A DNA stretch of 64,000 bases from Bradyrhizobium manausense (GTDB lineage Bacteria; Pseudomonadota; Alphaproteobacteria; Rhizobiales; Xanthobacteraceae): contig NZ_JAFCJI010000001.1 of NCBI RefSeq assembly GCF_018131105.1, positions 2,666,001 to 2,730,000 on the forward strand, in the 5' to 3' direction. The notes under the pieces are model-generated. The model worked only from the letters and a program-made list of their open reading frames with translations. It did not search any database and was not told where the DNA came from. Each line of letters starts with the position of its first letter. The stretch's first letter is position 1. Position numbers and translations under genes: made by a program. This document shows, one piece after another, positions 8,561-18,397 of this stretch.

Positions 8561-9190
8561 ATGCCAGTAACACTCCTCGACCTGATCCTGCTCGGTGTGA
8601 TGCTGATTTCGGGCCTGCTTGCCATGGTCCGCGGCTTCATGCGTGAAATCCTCTCGATCGCGGCCTGGGGCACCGCGGCGATCGTGACGCTGTATTCCTT
8701 CTCCAAGCTGCTGCCGACCGCGAAGACCTATTTCAACAACGACACGGTCGCGAGCGTGGTCGTCGTCGCAGGCGTGTTCATCGGGACCCTGGTCGTGGTC
8801 TCCGTGATCACGGTCCGGATCTCCGACATGATCCTGGATTCGCGCATTGGCGCGCTGGATCGCACCCTCGGGTTCCTGTTTGGCCTGGCTCGCGGGCTTT
8901 TGATCGTCGTGGTCGCGTTCCTGTTCTTCACCTGGCTGGTGCCGGACAAGCAGCGCCCGGACTGGGTCTCGGGGGCCAAGTCCCGCGTGGTGCTCCAGGG
9001 AACCGGGGATTGGCTGATGTCCCTCTTGCCTGACGACCCCGAGAACACCATCTTGAAGAGATTCAAGAAAAACAAACCAGATGATGATCAAGCTGACACC
9101 GAGCAGCAGCCTTCGGGCAATGGCGACGGCTACAGCAAACCGGCTCGTGACAGCCTGAAGAAGCTGATCGAGAAACCTGCGGCGCGTTGA
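8561..9190 (+). CDS. cvpA: CvpA family membrane protein
   Basis: A 209-residue protein with four hydrophobic segments in the first 125 residues (M-P-V-T-L-L-D-L-I-L-L at the start, G-L-L-A-M-V-R-G-F in the first loop, as in the CvpA/colicin V production family). A charged, low-complexity cytoplasmic tail follows. It lies just before purF, the order known from many proteobacteria. The biochemical role is not settled; the family is linked to envelope homeostasis. No strong ribosome site precedes the ATG. Confidence 0.9.
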   Translation: MPVTLLDLILLGVMLISGLLAMVRGFMREILSIAAWGTAAIVTLYSFSKLLPTAKTYFNNDTVASVVVVAGVFIGTLVVVSVITVRISDMILDSRIGALDRTLGFLFGLARGLLIVVVAFLFFTWLVPDKQRPDWVSGAKSRVVLQGTGDWLMSLLPDDPENTILKRFKKNKPDDDQADTEQQPSGNGDGYSKPARDSLKKLIEKPAAR

Positions 9191-9218
9191 TTGAGCCCTA
9201 AAGAGAGGCGCGGACGAG

Positions 9219-10730
9219 ATGCGACACCCTGACCAGGACGCCCACACTGAACTCGATCCCGGCTCTGCCGCGCTAGAGCTTCAGGACGACCTGGAGGGAG
9301 ATACGCTGCGCGAGGAATGCGGCGTGTTCGGCATCTACGGACACCCTGATGCCGCCGCGATCACCGCGCTCGGCCTCCACGCGCTTCAGCATCGCGGCCA
9401 GGAGGCCGCCGGCATCGTCTCCTACGACGGCAGCCGATTTCACTCCGAACGCCGCCTCGGCCTCGTCGGTGACACCTTCTCCCGCCGCGAGGTGATCGAT
9501 CGCCTGCCCGGCAACATGGCGGTTGGCCATGTCCGCTATTCCACGACAGGCGCGACTATCCTGCGCAACGTGCAGCCCCTGTTCGCCGAGCTCAATGCCG
9601 GCGGCCTTGCGGTCGCCCACAACGGCAACCTCACGAACGGCCTGACGCTGCGCCGCGAGCTCGTGAAGCACGGCGCGATGATGCAGTCGACCACCGATAC
9701 CGAGGTGATCCTGCACCTGGTCGCGCGCTCCAGGCGCGCTCGCTTCATCGAGCGCTACATCGACGCGTTGCGCGAGATCGAAGGCGCCTATGCGCTGGTC
9801 TCGCTCACCAACAAGAAGCTGGTCGGCGCGCGCGATCCGCGCGGCATCCGCCCGCTGGTGCTCGGCGAGCTCGACGGCTGCCCGATCCTGACGTCGGAGA
9901 CCTGCGCCCTCGACATCATCGGCGCGCGTTTCGTGCGCGACATCGAGCCCGGCGAAGTCATCGTGTTCGACGATCACGGCCAGGACATCCACAAGCCGTT
10001 CCCGCCGATCGCGCCGCGGCCCTGCATCTTCGAATACATCTATTTCTCGCGTCCGGATTCCATCGTCCATGGCCGCTCGGTCTACGAGGTCCGCAAGGCC
10101 TTCGGCGCGCAGCTCGCGCGCGAGAGTCACGTGCCGATCGACGTGGTCGTGCCGGTGCCGGATTCCGGCGTTCCCGCTGCGATCGGTTACAGCCAGCATT
10201 CCGGCGTGCCTTTCGAGCTCGGCATCATCCGCAACCATTACGTCGGCCGCACCTTCATCCAGCCGACGCAGGCGATCCGCGAATCCGGCGTGCGCATGAA
10301 GCATTCGGCCAACCGCGCCGCGATCGAAGGCAAGCGCATCATCCTGATCGACGACTCGCTGGTGCGCGGCACCACGTCGAAGAAGATCGTGCGCATGATG
10401 CGCGATGCCGGCGCCAAGGAAGTGCATTTCCGCCTTGCCTCGCCGCCGATCCTCTATCCCGATTATTACGGTATCGACCTGCCGGACCGCGGCGGCCTTC
10501 TGGCTGCGACGCATTCGCTGGAAGAGATGCGCGAGATCATCGGTGCCGACTCGCTCGCCTTCCTGTCGATCGACGGCATGTACCGCGCCATGGGTGAGCC
10601 CGGCCGCGACCCGGCCAATCCGAAATTCTCGGATCACTGCTTCACGGGCGCCTATCCGACCCACCTCACCGACCAGACCCAGACCGAGCAGCAGCCGCGG
10701 CAGCTGTCGCTGCTGGCGGAAGCGAGCTAA
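9219..10730 (+). CDS. purF: Amidophosphoribosyltransferase
   Basis: Catalyses the first committed step of purine synthesis: PRPP plus glutamine gives 5-phosphoribosylamine. The N-terminal nucleophile glutaminase domain begins at C34 (E-E-C-G-V-F-G-I-Y-G-H), so a 33-residue propeptide would be removed to expose the catalytic cysteine. The PRPP-binding motif I-L-I-D-D-S-L-V-R-G-T-T is intact in the C-terminal phosphoribosyltransferase domain. Length (503) is normal. It follows cvpA by 28 bases and is probably cotranscribed with it. Confidence 0.98.
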   Translation: MRHPDQDAHTELDPGSAALELQDDLEGDTLREECGVFGIYGHPDAAAITALGLHALQHRGQEAAGIVSYDGSRFHSERRLGLVGDTFSRREVIDRLPGNMAVGHVRYSTTGATILRNVQPLFAELNAGGLAVAHNGNLTNGLTLRRELVKHGAMMQSTTDTEVILHLVARSRRARFIERYIDALREIEGAYALVSLTNKKLVGARDPRGIRPLVLGELDGCPILTSETCALDIIGARFVRDIEPGEVIVFDDHGQDIHKPFPPIAPRPCIFEYIYFSRPDSIVHGRSVYEVRKAFGAQLARESHVPIDVVVPVPDSGVPAAIGYSQHSGVPFELGIIRNHYVGRTFIQPTQAIRESGVRMKHSANRAAIEGKRIILIDDSLVRGTTSKKIVRMMRDAGAKEVHFRLASPPILYPDYYGIDLPDRGGLLAATHSLEEMREIIGADSLAFLSIDGMYRAMGEPGRDPANPKFSDHCFTGAYPTHLTDQTQTEQQPRQLSLLAEAS

Positions 10731-10739
10731 TCCTCGGCT

Positions 10740-10775
10740 GTCATTCCGAGGCGCCTGGCGCGGCCCCGGAATGAC
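10740..10775. repeat. Palindromic intergenic element after purF
   Basis: GTCATTCCG (10740-10748) pairs with CGGAATGAC (10767-10775) around a GC-rich core that pairs further. The GTCATTCCG...CGGAATGAC arms are, from memory, a common short dispersed palindrome in Bradyrhizobium. No run of T follows, so a standard intrinsic terminator is not supported. It may still act as an RNA-stabilising 3' stem for purF. Confidence 0.6.
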
Positions 10776-10824
10776 GCCCCCGGGCGGGCTTGTGCGGGCC
10801 GCCCTCCTCTGCAATACCCCCGCG

Positions 10825-11568
10825 ATGACCAAGCCTCTCGCCAACCGCATCGCTCTCGTCACCGGCGCCTCGCGCGGCATCGGTTTTGCCACGGCAATCG
10901 CACTGGCCAAGGCCGGCGCGCATATCGTTGCCACCGCGCGCACGCAAGGCGGGCTCGAGGAGCTCGACGACGAGATCCGCAAAGCGGGAGGCAACGGCGC
11001 CACGCTGGTGCCGCTCAATCTCACCGATTCCGATGGCATCGCCCGGCTCGGGGCCGGCCTGCACGAGCGCTACGGCAAGCTCGACATCCTGGTCGGCAAT
11101 GCCGGTGTGCTCGGCCCCTCCTCGCCGGTCGCCCATATCGAGCTCAAGACGTTCAACGACGTCATGGCCGTCAATGTCTCCGCGAACTTCCAGCTGATCC
11201 GCTGCATGGAGCCGCTGCTGAAGCAGTCCGACGCCGGCCGTGCCGTGTTCATCACTTCTGGCGCCGCCAACAAGGCGACCGCCTATGTCAGCCCCTACGC
11301 CGCCTCCAAGGCCGCCCTGGAAACGCTGGCCCGCGCTTGGGCACAGGAGACCGCGAACACGAAGCTGCGTGTCAATTTGTTCAATCCGGGCCCGGTCCGC
11401 ACCCGCATGCGCGCGACCCTGATGCCGGGCGAGGACCCGGCGACGCTCGATACCTCCGAGCAGGTCGCCGAATTCATCGTGCCGCTGTGCGCGCCCGACT
11501 GGACCGAGACCGGCAAGTTCTACGATTACAAGACGCGGACGCTGATGAGCTTCCGCGCGCCGGCCTGA
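10825..11568 (+). CDS. SDR family NAD(P)-dependent oxidoreductase
   Basis: A 247-residue classical short-chain dehydrogenase. The cofactor motif T-G-A-S-R-G-I-G is at residues 12-19 and N-A-G follows in strand 4. The catalytic Ser-Tyr-Lys set is in F-I-T-S-G-A and S-P-Y-A-A-S-K. ATG at 10825 was taken because the Rossmann fold starts six residues later; longer upstream frames overlap purF. It lies 94 bases behind purF. The substrate cannot be inferred. Confidence 0.92.
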   Translation: MTKPLANRIALVTGASRGIGFATAIALAKAGAHIVATARTQGGLEELDDEIRKAGGNGATLVPLNLTDSDGIARLGAGLHERYGKLDILVGNAGVLGPSSPVAHIELKTFNDVMAVNVSANFQLIRCMEPLLKQSDAGRAVFITSGAANKATAYVSPYAASKAALETLARAWAQETANTKLRVNLFNPGPVRTRMRATLMPGEDPATLDTSEQVAEFIVPLCAPDWTETGKFYDYKTRTLMSFRAPA

Positions 11569-11647
11569 TTGACTCAGGCACCTCCCGGCGATTGACTGGC
11601 CGCGCTCAAGCGGTAGCAAGCCGCAATCCAAGAAAAGGGAGGTTGCC

Positions 11648-12790
11648 ATGGCGTCATGGCATGATCGCACATTGCGTGCGCTTGCACGCGTCTCTCAAGC
11701 TTTCTCCGTCCTGACAACAGCCATCGCGTTCGCGCTTCCGGGCGGCGCCACGGCCGGCGAGGTCCCGACCTTTGCGGTCGACGCGTCCTGGCCGAAGCAA
11801 CTCCCGAACAACTGGATCCTCGGCCAGGTCGGCGGCATCACCGTCGACTGGCAAGGCCACATCTGGATGATCCATCGTCCGCGCTCGCTCACCGACGACG
11901 AGAAAGGCGCAAGCCTCAACCCGCCCCGCTCGAAATGCTGCGTGTCGGCGCCGCCCGTGCTCGAATTCGACACCGACGGCAATTTGCTGCGATCCTGGGG
12001 CGGCCCTGGCGCCGGTTATGAATGGGTCGGCCGCGAGCACGGCATCGAGGTCGATCCGGCGGGCTTCGTCTGGATCGGCGGCAATGCCGACAATGACAAC
12101 GCCATTCTCAAATTCACGCTCGACGGCAAGTTCGTCGGCCAGATCGGCAAGATCGCACCGAGCCTCGGCAGCAACGACACGACACAGCTCGGCAAGCCCG
12201 CCGAAACCGCGCTCGACAAGGACGCCAACGAAATCTACGTCGCCGACGGTTATGGCAATCGCCGCGTCATCGTGTTCGATGCGACCACGCTCGCCTACAA
12301 GCGGCACTGGGGCGCCTACGGCAACAAGCCCGATGACAGCAAGCAGGCTGCCTACGATCCCAAGGCGCCGGTGTCGCAGCAGTTCGGCAACCCCGTCCAC
12401 TGCGTGAAGATCGCCAATGACGGTCTCGTCTACGTGTGCGATCGCATCAACAACCGCATCCAGGTGTTCAAAAAGGACGGCACCTTCGTGAAGGAGTTCT
12501 TCTTCGAGAAGAATACACTCGGCAATGGCGCGGTGTGGGACGTTGCGATATGGCCCGATCCGAAGCAGACCTATCTGCTCAGCGCCGACGGCGAGAACAA
12601 CGAGATCAGGGTGATCAAGCGCGAAGACGGCACCGTGGTCGGCAGCTTCGGGCACAATGGCCGCAATGCCGGGCAATTCCACTGGGTGCATGCCATGGCG
12701 GTCGACGCCAAGGGGAATGTCTATACCGCCGAGGTCGACACCGGGAAGCGCATCCAGAAATTCAAGCTGACCTCGGACGCGCTGAAATAG
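11648..12790 (+). CDS. Secreted NHL-repeat beta-propeller protein
   Basis: A 380-residue protein with a signal peptide (about 1-37, ending GGATAGE) and then a run of NHL-type blades. Examples are D-G-N-L-L-R-S-W-G around 113, the E-I-Y-V-A-D-G-Y-G-N-R-R-V blade around 200, and D-R-I-N-N-R-I-Q-V-F around 265. This is the fold of peptidylglycine alpha-amidating-lyase-like six-bladed propellers. A GGGAGG ribosome site is seven bases before the ATG. A periplasmic role in binding or in an unknown lyase activity is possible; nothing nearby specifies a pathway. Confidence 0.82.
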   Translation: MASWHDRTLRALARVSQAFSVLTTAIAFALPGGATAGEVPTFAVDASWPKQLPNNWILGQVGGITVDWQGHIWMIHRPRSLTDDEKGASLNPPRSKCCVSAPPVLEFDTDGNLLRSWGGPGAGYEWVGREHGIEVDPAGFVWIGGNADNDNAILKFTLDGKFVGQIGKIAPSLGSNDTTQLGKPAETALDKDANEIYVADGYGNRRVIVFDATTLAYKRHWGAYGNKPDDSKQAAYDPKAPVSQQFGNPVHCVKIANDGLVYVCDRINNRIQVFKKDGTFVKEFFFEKNTLGNGAVWDVAIWPDPKQTYLLSADGENNEIRVIKREDGTVVGSFGHNGRNAGQFHWVHAMAVDAKGNVYTAEVDTGKRIQKFKLTSDALK

Positions 12791-12957
12791 CGCCTCAACG
12801 CATCTTGCCCAAAAGTTAACCGACGGATGACGCTACGACGCACCGCCATCCGGCTTTAGGCGCATTGCCGGGACCTGCGGGAAACGGTAGAGCCATCAGC
12901 CGGAACAAGGCTCCGCAAGAGAGCCGTCCGCATATTTGACAATGGAGGAGACCTTTT

Positions 12958-14184
12958 ATGACGACGACGTTCGCGCGCCGCTCGGCGGCCCTTCTCGCCT
13001 GCGCCGCTTTCGGTTTTGCCACATCAGCCTACGCCCAGGACAAGACCGTCACGATCGGCGTGCTCAACGACATGTCCAGCCTCTATGCCGACATCGGCGG
13101 CCCCAACTCCGTCGTGGCGGTCAAGATGGCGGTTGAGGATTCCGGCCTGCTTGCCAAGGGCTGGAAGATCGAGGTCGTCAGCGGCGATCACCAGAACAAG
13201 CCGGACGTCGGGGTCAACATTGCGCGGCAGTGGATCGACACCCAGAAGGTCGACATGATCACCGACACGCCGAACTCGGGCGTGGCGCTGGCGGTCAGCA
13301 ACGTAGCCAAGGAAAAGAACGTCGTCCTGCTCAACAATGGTGGTGCCAGCGCCGACCTTACCGGCAAGGCCTGCAACGCCAACACGATCTCCTACACTTA
13401 CGACACTTACATGCTCGCCAACGGCACCGGCAAGGCGCTGACCAAGGCCGGCGGCGACAGCTGGTTCTTCCTGACCGCCGACTACGCCTTCGGCGCCGCG
13501 CTGGAGCGCGACACCAGCGCCGTCGTCAAGGCCAACGGCGGCAAGGTGCTTGGCGGCGTCAAGCATCCGCTCAACACCTCGGACTTCTCGTCATTCCTGC
13601 TGCAGGCGCAGAACTCCAAGGCGAAGATCGTCGGGCTTGCCAATGCCGGCGGCGACACCACCAACGCGATCAAGCAGGCGGCCGAGTTCGGCATCGTCGA
13701 AGGCGGCCAGAAGCTCGCAGCGCTCCTGCTCTTCATCAACGACGTCCACTCGCTCGGCCTCAAGACCGCGCATGGCCTGACCTTCACCGAATCCTTCTAC
13801 TGGGATCTGAACGACAGCACTCGTGCCTGGTCGAAGAAATTCCAGGAGAAGGTGGCTAACCACGCGATGCCGTCGATGACCCAGGCCGGCAACTACGCCG
13901 GCGTGATACATTATCTCAAGGCGCTCGAGGCGCTCGGCGGCAATCCGCATGACGGCGCCAAGGTGGTCGCCAAGATGAAGGAAATCCCGACCGACGATCC
14001 GCTGTTCGGCAAGGGTCCGCTCCGCGAGGACGGCCGCCGCATCATCCCGGCCTATCTGTTCGAGGTGAAGAAGCCCGAGGAGTCGAAGGGGCCGTGGGAC
14101 TATTACAAGCTGATCGCGACCATCTCGCCCGAAGATGCCGCCAGGCCGCTCAAGGACAGCGAGTGCCCGCTGGTGAAGAAGTAA
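12958..14184 (+). CDS. Orphan Liv-type ABC substrate-binding protein
   Basis: A 408-residue periplasmic binding protein of the branched-chain amino-acid/amide (LivK-like) class. It has a signal peptide ending near SAYAQDK, then K-T-V-T-I-G-V-L-N-D-M-S. A strong GGAGGA ribosome site precedes the ATG. It is clearly paralogous to the binding protein of the liv cluster at 27217-28437: both share the sequence G-G-D-S/T-W-F-F-L-T-A-D-Y-A-F-G-A-A-L-E-R-D and have nearly equal length. No permease or ATPase is adjacent here, so it may feed the transporter at 25.3-30 kb or another one. Confidence 0.92.
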   Translation: MTTTFARRSAALLACAAFGFATSAYAQDKTVTIGVLNDMSSLYADIGGPNSVVAVKMAVEDSGLLAKGWKIEVVSGDHQNKPDVGVNIARQWIDTQKVDMITDTPNSGVALAVSNVAKEKNVVLLNNGGASADLTGKACNANTISYTYDTYMLANGTGKALTKAGGDSWFFLTADYAFGAALERDTSAVVKANGGKVLGGVKHPLNTSDFSSFLLQAQNSKAKIVGLANAGGDTTNAIKQAAEFGIVEGGQKLAALLLFINDVHSLGLKTAHGLTFTESFYWDLNDSTRAWSKKFQEKVANHAMPSMTQAGNYAGVIHYLKALEALGGNPHDGAKVVAKMKEIPTDDPLFGKGPLREDGRRIIPAYLFEVKKPEESKGPWDYYKLIATISPEDAARPLKDSECPLVKK

Positions 14185-14200
14185 GGCAGTCAACGTTGCC

Positions 14201-14286
14201 GTAAGGTGGGCAAAGGCGCGCAGGCACCGTGCCCACCATCTCTCCCCGATCAAAGAAGTGGTGGGCACGCTTCGCGTTGCCCACCC
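14201..14286. repeat. Dispersed inverted-repeat element, copy 2
   Basis: This copy has the same architecture as the element at 779-867. The outer arms are GGTGGGCAA (14205-14213) and TTGCCCACC (14277-14285). The inner arms are CGTGCCCACCA (14228-14238) and TGGTGGGCACG (14259-14269). It fills the space between two convergent genes, the binding protein and the MFS transporter. The repeated use of this position suggests the elements are tolerated at, or act as, gene ends. Confidence 0.78.
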
Positions 14287-14297
14287 AACGAAACCGG

Positions 14298-15554
14298 CTA
14301 CGAAACCGGCTTCGTTGTCGCGAGCGCCCGCACTGCGATGGCCACGCACACCACCATCAACGCCGCGGCCAGCAAGAACGGCGCGCCGGGCAGACGCAGC
14401 GGCGCGCTGGCGCCGATGAAATATGAAAACGTCAGCGTGAACAGGAACGGGCCGACGAGCTGCGACACGCTCTGCACGCTTGCAGTCGCGCCCTGCAACT
14501 GCCCCTGCCGATCGGGGGCAACCAGCCGCGTCATCAGCGATTGCATGGCGGCGCCCGAGATACCCCACAGCGACATCACGGGAATGCCGATCCAGAACAG
14601 GGGCCCGGTCGGCGCAGCACCAAAGATCACGAAGCCGATCGCGCCACAGCACAGGCCCATCACCAGGGCGTTGCGTTCGCCGAGCACGCGCACGATCGGG
14701 CCGATCGCAAGCCCCTGCACCACCATGGCGCAGATGCCGACCATCGCGAGCGTCAATCCCACCGTCTTGGAATCCCAGCCGTAGCGATAGGTCGCGTAGA
14801 GCACGAAGGTCGAGGGCAGCACGACATGCGCGACCTGTGCGATGAAGTTGACGACCGATAACGCGGTCAGCGCCGCGTTGGAGCGCAGCAGATGCAGCGC
14901 ACCGATCGGATTGGCGCTGGTCCAGCGGAACGGCGCGCGTTTGTCGGGCGCCAGCGATTCCGGCAGGACGAACAGCCCATAGAGCGCGTTGGCAAGGCTG
15001 AGAGCGGCCGAGGCCCAGAACGGCAAATGCGGATCGATATCGCCGAGCAGTCCACCCAGCGCCGGGCCCAGAATGAACCCCGCGCCGAAGGCTGCGCCAA
15101 TCCTGCCGAAGATCGCCGCACGCCGCTCCGGCGGCGTGATATCGGTGATGTAGGCAAAAGCGGTCGAGATGCTCGCCGAAGTGATGCCGGAGATCACGCG
15201 GCCGACGAACAGCCAGACCAGCGACGGCGCCAGCGCCATCAGCACATAGTCCGCGGCAAGCCCGAAATTCGACAGCAGAACCACCGGCCGGCGCCCGAAG
15301 CGATCCGACAGCGCGCCGAGCAGCGGCGAGAACACGAATTGCATCAGCGCCCAGGCGGTGCCGAACAGGCCGAAGATTCGGGCCGCCTGCGCGGTGTCGT
15401 TACCGACAAAACTCTCGATCAGCTTCGGCAGGATCGGCATGATCACGCCGAGCGCCAGCATGTCGAGCAGGATCGTGACGAAGATGAAGGCAACGGCCCC
15501 GCGCCGGACCGGCGCTGCGCCTTGCGCTATCGCCTCGCCGGCCTCGCCGCTCAC
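14298..15554 (-). CDS. MFS transporter, TetA-like (TCR) family
   Basis: A 418-residue, twelve-segment major-facilitator protein. The loop 2-3 signature [12 protein letters not shown] and the later G-P-A-L-G-G-L-L-G in TM5 place it with the TetA/drug:H+ antiporter group. It starts at a GTG whose last bases overlap the TGA of der (GTGA, 15551-15554), so it is coupled to der. Efflux of a small hydrophobic compound is likely. Tetracycline itself is not implied. Confidence 0.9.
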   Translation of the reverse strand: MSGEAGEAIAQGAAPVRRGAVAFIFVTILLDMLALGVIMPILPKLIESFVGNDTAQAARIFGLFGTAWALMQFVFSPLLGALSDRFGRRPVVLLSNFGLAADYVLMALAPSLVWLFVGRVISGITSASISTAFAYITDITPPERRAAIFGRIGAAFGAGFILGPALGGLLGDIDPHLPFWASAALSLANALYGLFVLPESLAPDKRAPFRWTSANPIGALHLLRSNAALTALSVVNFIAQVAHVVLPSTFVLYATYRYGWDSKTVGLTLAMVGICAMVVQGLAIGPIVRVLGERNALVMGLCCGAIGFVIFGAAPTGPLFWIGIPVMSLWGISGAAMQSLMTRLVAPDRQGQLQGATASVQSVSQLVGPFLFTLTFSYFIGASAPLRLPGAPFLLAAALMVVCVAIAVRALATTKPVS

Positions 15555-16933
15555 GACGGCCGCTTGCGCTTGTGTGCGAACGGATTGGCCTTCTCGCGCA
15601 GGGTGATGCGCACCGGCGTGCCCGGCAGGTCGAAGGCCTCACGCATCGAGTTGACGAGGTAGCGCAAGTAAGACTGCGGCACCGCGTCCGCGCGCGAGCA
15701 GAACAACACGAAGCTCGGCGGACGCGCTTTGGTCTGGGTGATGTAGTTCAGCTTCAGCCGGCGGCCGGACACGGCCGGTGGCGGATTGGCCTGGATCGCC
15801 TGTTCGAACCAACGGTTGAGCGCGGAGGTCGGCACGCGCCTGTTCCAGAGCGCGTAAGCATCCTGGATCGCCTGCATCAGGCGATCGATGCCCTCGCCCA
15901 TCAGACCGGAGACCGCGACGATCGGCACGCCCTTGAGCTGCGGCAGCCAATGATCGGCGTCGCGGCGCAGACCCGAAACCGCGCCGCCGCCCTTGGTTTC
16001 CATCAGGTCCCATTTGTTGACGGCGAGCACGACCGCGCGCCCCTCGCGCTCGATCAGATCGGTGATGCGCAGATCCTGCTCCTCGAAGCGATTCTGCGAA
16101 TCCATCATCATCACGACGACTTCGGCGAAGCGCACCGCGCGTAGCGCATCGGCAACCGAGAGCTTCTCCAGCTTCTCCTCGATGCGCGAGCGCCGGCGAA
16201 GACCGGCGGTGTCGAACACGCGAAAATCGCGACCCTTCCAGTTGAGCTCGACTGCAATGGAATCGCGCGTGGTACCGGCCTCGGGGCTCGTCAGCAGGCG
16301 CTCTTCGCCGAGCAAATGATTGATCAGGGTCGATTTGCCGGCATTGGGACGGCCGACAATGGCTACCCGGATCGGGCGCGTCGCGGCCTCTTCCTCGGAC
16401 AGCGGCTCGTCGTCCTCGGCCTCATCCTCCTCGACAGGCTCCGGCATCAGCTTGGCGAGTTCGTCGTAGAGCTCGCCCAGGCCCTCGCCATGCTCGGCGG
16501 AGATCTGGATGGGATCGCCCAGGCCGAGCGCGAAGGATTCCATCGCGCCGGCATCGCCATGCTTGCCTTCGCTCTTGTTGGCCACCAGCAGCACCGGCTT
16601 GTTGGCCTTGCGGGCGAAATCGGCGAAGGCGCGGTCAGTCGGCGTAAGACCGATGCGCGCGTCGATCACGAAGAACAGCGCATCGGCCTGCGCAATCGCG
16701 GCTTCGGTCTGCTCCTGCATGCGCGCCGTCAGCGAGCCCCTGGCGCCCTCGTCGAGGCCGGCGGTGTCGATGATGGTGAATTCGAGATCGCCGAGCCTGG
16801 CATCGCCCTCGCGACGGTCGCGGGTGACGCCGGGCAAATCATCGACAAGCGCGAGCTTCTGTCCGACCAGGCGGTTGAACAGCGTCGACTTGCCGACATT
16901 GGGACGGCCGATAATGGCGATCGTAAAGGACAT
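15551..16933 (-). CDS. der: Ribosome assembly GTPase Der (EngA)
   Basis: Essential GTPase with tandem G domains and a C-terminal KH-like domain, needed for 50S subunit maturation. The two P-loops G-R-P-N-V-G-K-S-T (residues 8-16) and G-R-P-N-A-G-K-S-T (around 196-204) are diagnostic, as are the NKSE/NKWD base-recognition motifs. At 460 residues it is of normal length. It lies in a minus-strand run: YfgM-like TPR protein, lipoprotein, der, MFS. Confidence 0.98.
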   Translation of the reverse strand: MSFTIAIIGRPNVGKSTLFNRLVGQKLALVDDLPGVTRDRREGDARLGDLEFTIIDTAGLDEGARGSLTARMQEQTEAAIAQADALFFVIDARIGLTPTDRAFADFARKANKPVLLVANKSEGKHGDAGAMESFALGLGDPIQISAEHGEGLGELYDELAKLMPEPVEEDEAEDDEPLSEEEAATRPIRVAIVGRPNAGKSTLINHLLGEERLLTSPEAGTTRDSIAVELNWKGRDFRVFDTAGLRRRSRIEEKLEKLSVADALRAVRFAEVVVMMMDSQNRFEEQDLRITDLIEREGRAVVLAVNKWDLMETKGGGAVSGLRRDADHWLPQLKGVPIVAVSGLMGEGIDRLMQAIQDAYALWNRRVPTSALNRWFEQAIQANPPPAVSGRRLKLNYITQTKARPPSFVLFCSRADAVPQSYLRYLVNSMREAFDLPGTPVRITLREKANPFAHKRKRPS

Positions 16934-16983
16934 CGGTCATTCGTGCGCCGCGGAGGCTGCGCCTGTCAATTCAGTGAAAAATA

Positions 16984-17541
16984 TCAGCGCGAGAAGGTGC
17001 CGCTGGGGAGCGGCGCCGGGAAGGCCCCCTGCGTCTGCTGTTGCTGGGTGGGCTGCGCCGGTTGTGCCGAGGGCTGCGCGGCTTGCTGATCCGGCGGCGG
17101 CGCGGTGGTGCGCTTGCGGACGATCTTGTGCTTCGGCGGCGGGGCTGCCGGCGCCGGTGCCGCCTCAGGATGGGCCTCGCCGTCGACCTCACCGGCCGGG
17201 GCTTCAGCCGGTGCGGCAGCGGTGGAGCCCGGTTGCTTCGCCTTCTTGCCCTTGGCGGATGTCGACGATTTTGCGGGCTCAGCGGGCGGCGGTTCGGCCG
17301 GCAGCGCCGCAACAGCAGGCGCGTTCGGATCCTGCTGCGCGCCCTTGTACATGTCCTTCGGCACGCCCTGCTCGAGACCCGGGACGCCCTCAGGGAAGAC
17401 CGGCCTGCGTTCGCCCGGCAGCTTCTTCTTGGTGTCGAGGAAGTCGAGCAGATCGCTCGGATCGAAGCTTGAGCAGCCGCCCAGGACGCCTGTAAAGGCG
17501 ATCAGGACGGCGGCTGCGATCAAGCGAGGCGTGCGGCGCAT
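16984..17541 (-). CDS. Short Pro/Ala-rich lipoprotein before der
   Basis: A 185-residue protein with a type II signal peptide and lipobox L-G-G-C (Cys23). The first 60 mature residues are ordered-looking (S-S-F-D-P-S-D-L-L-D-F-L-D followed by K-K-K-L-P-G-E-R-R-P-V-F). The rest is proline-, alanine- and lysine-rich with no domain I recognise. Many bacteria have the beta-propeller outer-membrane assembly lipoprotein BamB between yfgM and der. This protein occupies that slot but is far too short for a propeller. The KKLPGER segment resembles the N-terminus of alphaproteobacterial BamB, so a truncated relative is possible but unproven. Confidence 0.75.
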   Translation of the reverse strand: MRRTPRLIAAAVLIAFTGVLGGCSSFDPSDLLDFLDTKKKLPGERRPVFPEGVPGLEQGVPKDMYKGAQQDPNAPAVAALPAEPPPAEPAKSSTSAKGKKAKQPGSTAAAPAEAPAGEVDGEAHPEAAPAPAAPPPKHKIVRKRTTAPPPDQQAAQPSAQPAQPTQQQQTQGAFPAPLPSGTFSR

Positions 17542-17571
17542 ATCGATATCTCGTCTGAGCTCTCAGGACCG

Positions 17572-18225
17572 TCAGCTTTTGGCGACGGGCGGCAGCAAGG
17601 CCTGGAGCGCTTCGGCGCGCGAGCGCAGGCCCGGCGGCGTTTCGCCATCCTCGGCGATCGCGTCGACCCATTTGCGGGCCGCGGTCATGTCGTTGTTGCG
17701 CCAAGCCGACAGCGCCAGCAACTCGCGGGCGCTGTGGCGGAAGGTCGATTTGGGCTCCGCGGAGGTCTCCAGCCGCTGCTGGATGTCGGCGTAGCTCGCG
17801 CTGTCCACCAGCAGGCTGGCCGCGCGGATCTTCGCCAGATCCTGCCACTCGCTGCCGAGGCTGCGGTCGGCGGCGATGTCGTCATACATCTTGGCCGCAG
17901 CCTTGGGATCGCGGGTCGACGTCTCCGCGGCGGCATGGAGCCGTGACAGGGTGCGGTAGCCAGACGGAGCCTTGGCAGCAAGATCAGCAAAGGCGGTCTC
18001 GGCCTCGGCGTGCTTGCCCTGCTCGGACAGCTCGACGGCCTTCTCGAAGGTCGCGCCGGCCTCGGCGGCCTTCTTGGCCTCCAGGTACTGGTAACCGCGC
18101 CAGCCACCCACGGCCGCCACGATCAGCACCATCAGGGCGATGAAGTAGAGCGAATATTTGTCCCACAGCCTCTTGAGCTGCTCGCGACGTACTTCCTCGT
18201 CGACTTCGTCAAATAATTCAGACAC
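17572..18225 (-). CDS. YfgM-like TPR membrane protein
   Basis: A 217-residue protein with a short acidic N-terminus (S-E-L-F-D-E-V-D-E-E-V-R-R-E), one transmembrane helix at about 29-46, and a periplasmic part of TPR-like helices. This is the architecture of YfgM, an ancillary subunit of the SecYEG translocon that passes clients to periplasmic chaperones. Position two genes upstream of der agrees with the yfgM-bamB-der order of other proteobacteria. It is first in its run, with only a 30-base gap to the lipoprotein gene. Confidence 0.85.
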   Translation of the reverse strand: MSELFDEVDEEVRREQLKRLWDKYSLYFIALMVLIVAAVGGWRGYQYLEAKKAAEAGATFEKAVELSEQGKHAEAETAFADLAAKAPSGYRTLSRLHAAAETSTRDPKAAAKMYDDIAADRSLGSEWQDLAKIRAASLLVDSASYADIQQRLETSAEPKSTFRHSARELLALSAWRNNDMTAARKWVDAIAEDGETPPGLRSRAEALQALLPPVAKS

Positions 18226-18397
18226 TTATGCTAATCCCATGCCCGGCCGGGAGCGCGCGCCAGATCGTGCGCGTCTAAAGCCCGTCCCCACGTCGCGGCG
18301 GCGATACCCTATCGATATGGCGGTGGCAAGGCAAAGCAAGGCCGATCAAGGCGTTAACGCGCGATCCGGGATATCCCGGTGCCCGCCAAGGCCTCGG

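Noticed and set aside
10740..10775. Hairpin after purF as an intrinsic terminator
   Set aside because: The stem is good but no T-run follows, and the arms look like a dispersed palindrome, so it is listed as a repeat.
9273..11039. A 588-codon minus-strand frame opposite purF and the SDR gene
   Set aside because: It covers two conserved plus-strand enzymes and their gap, and its product is low-complexity.
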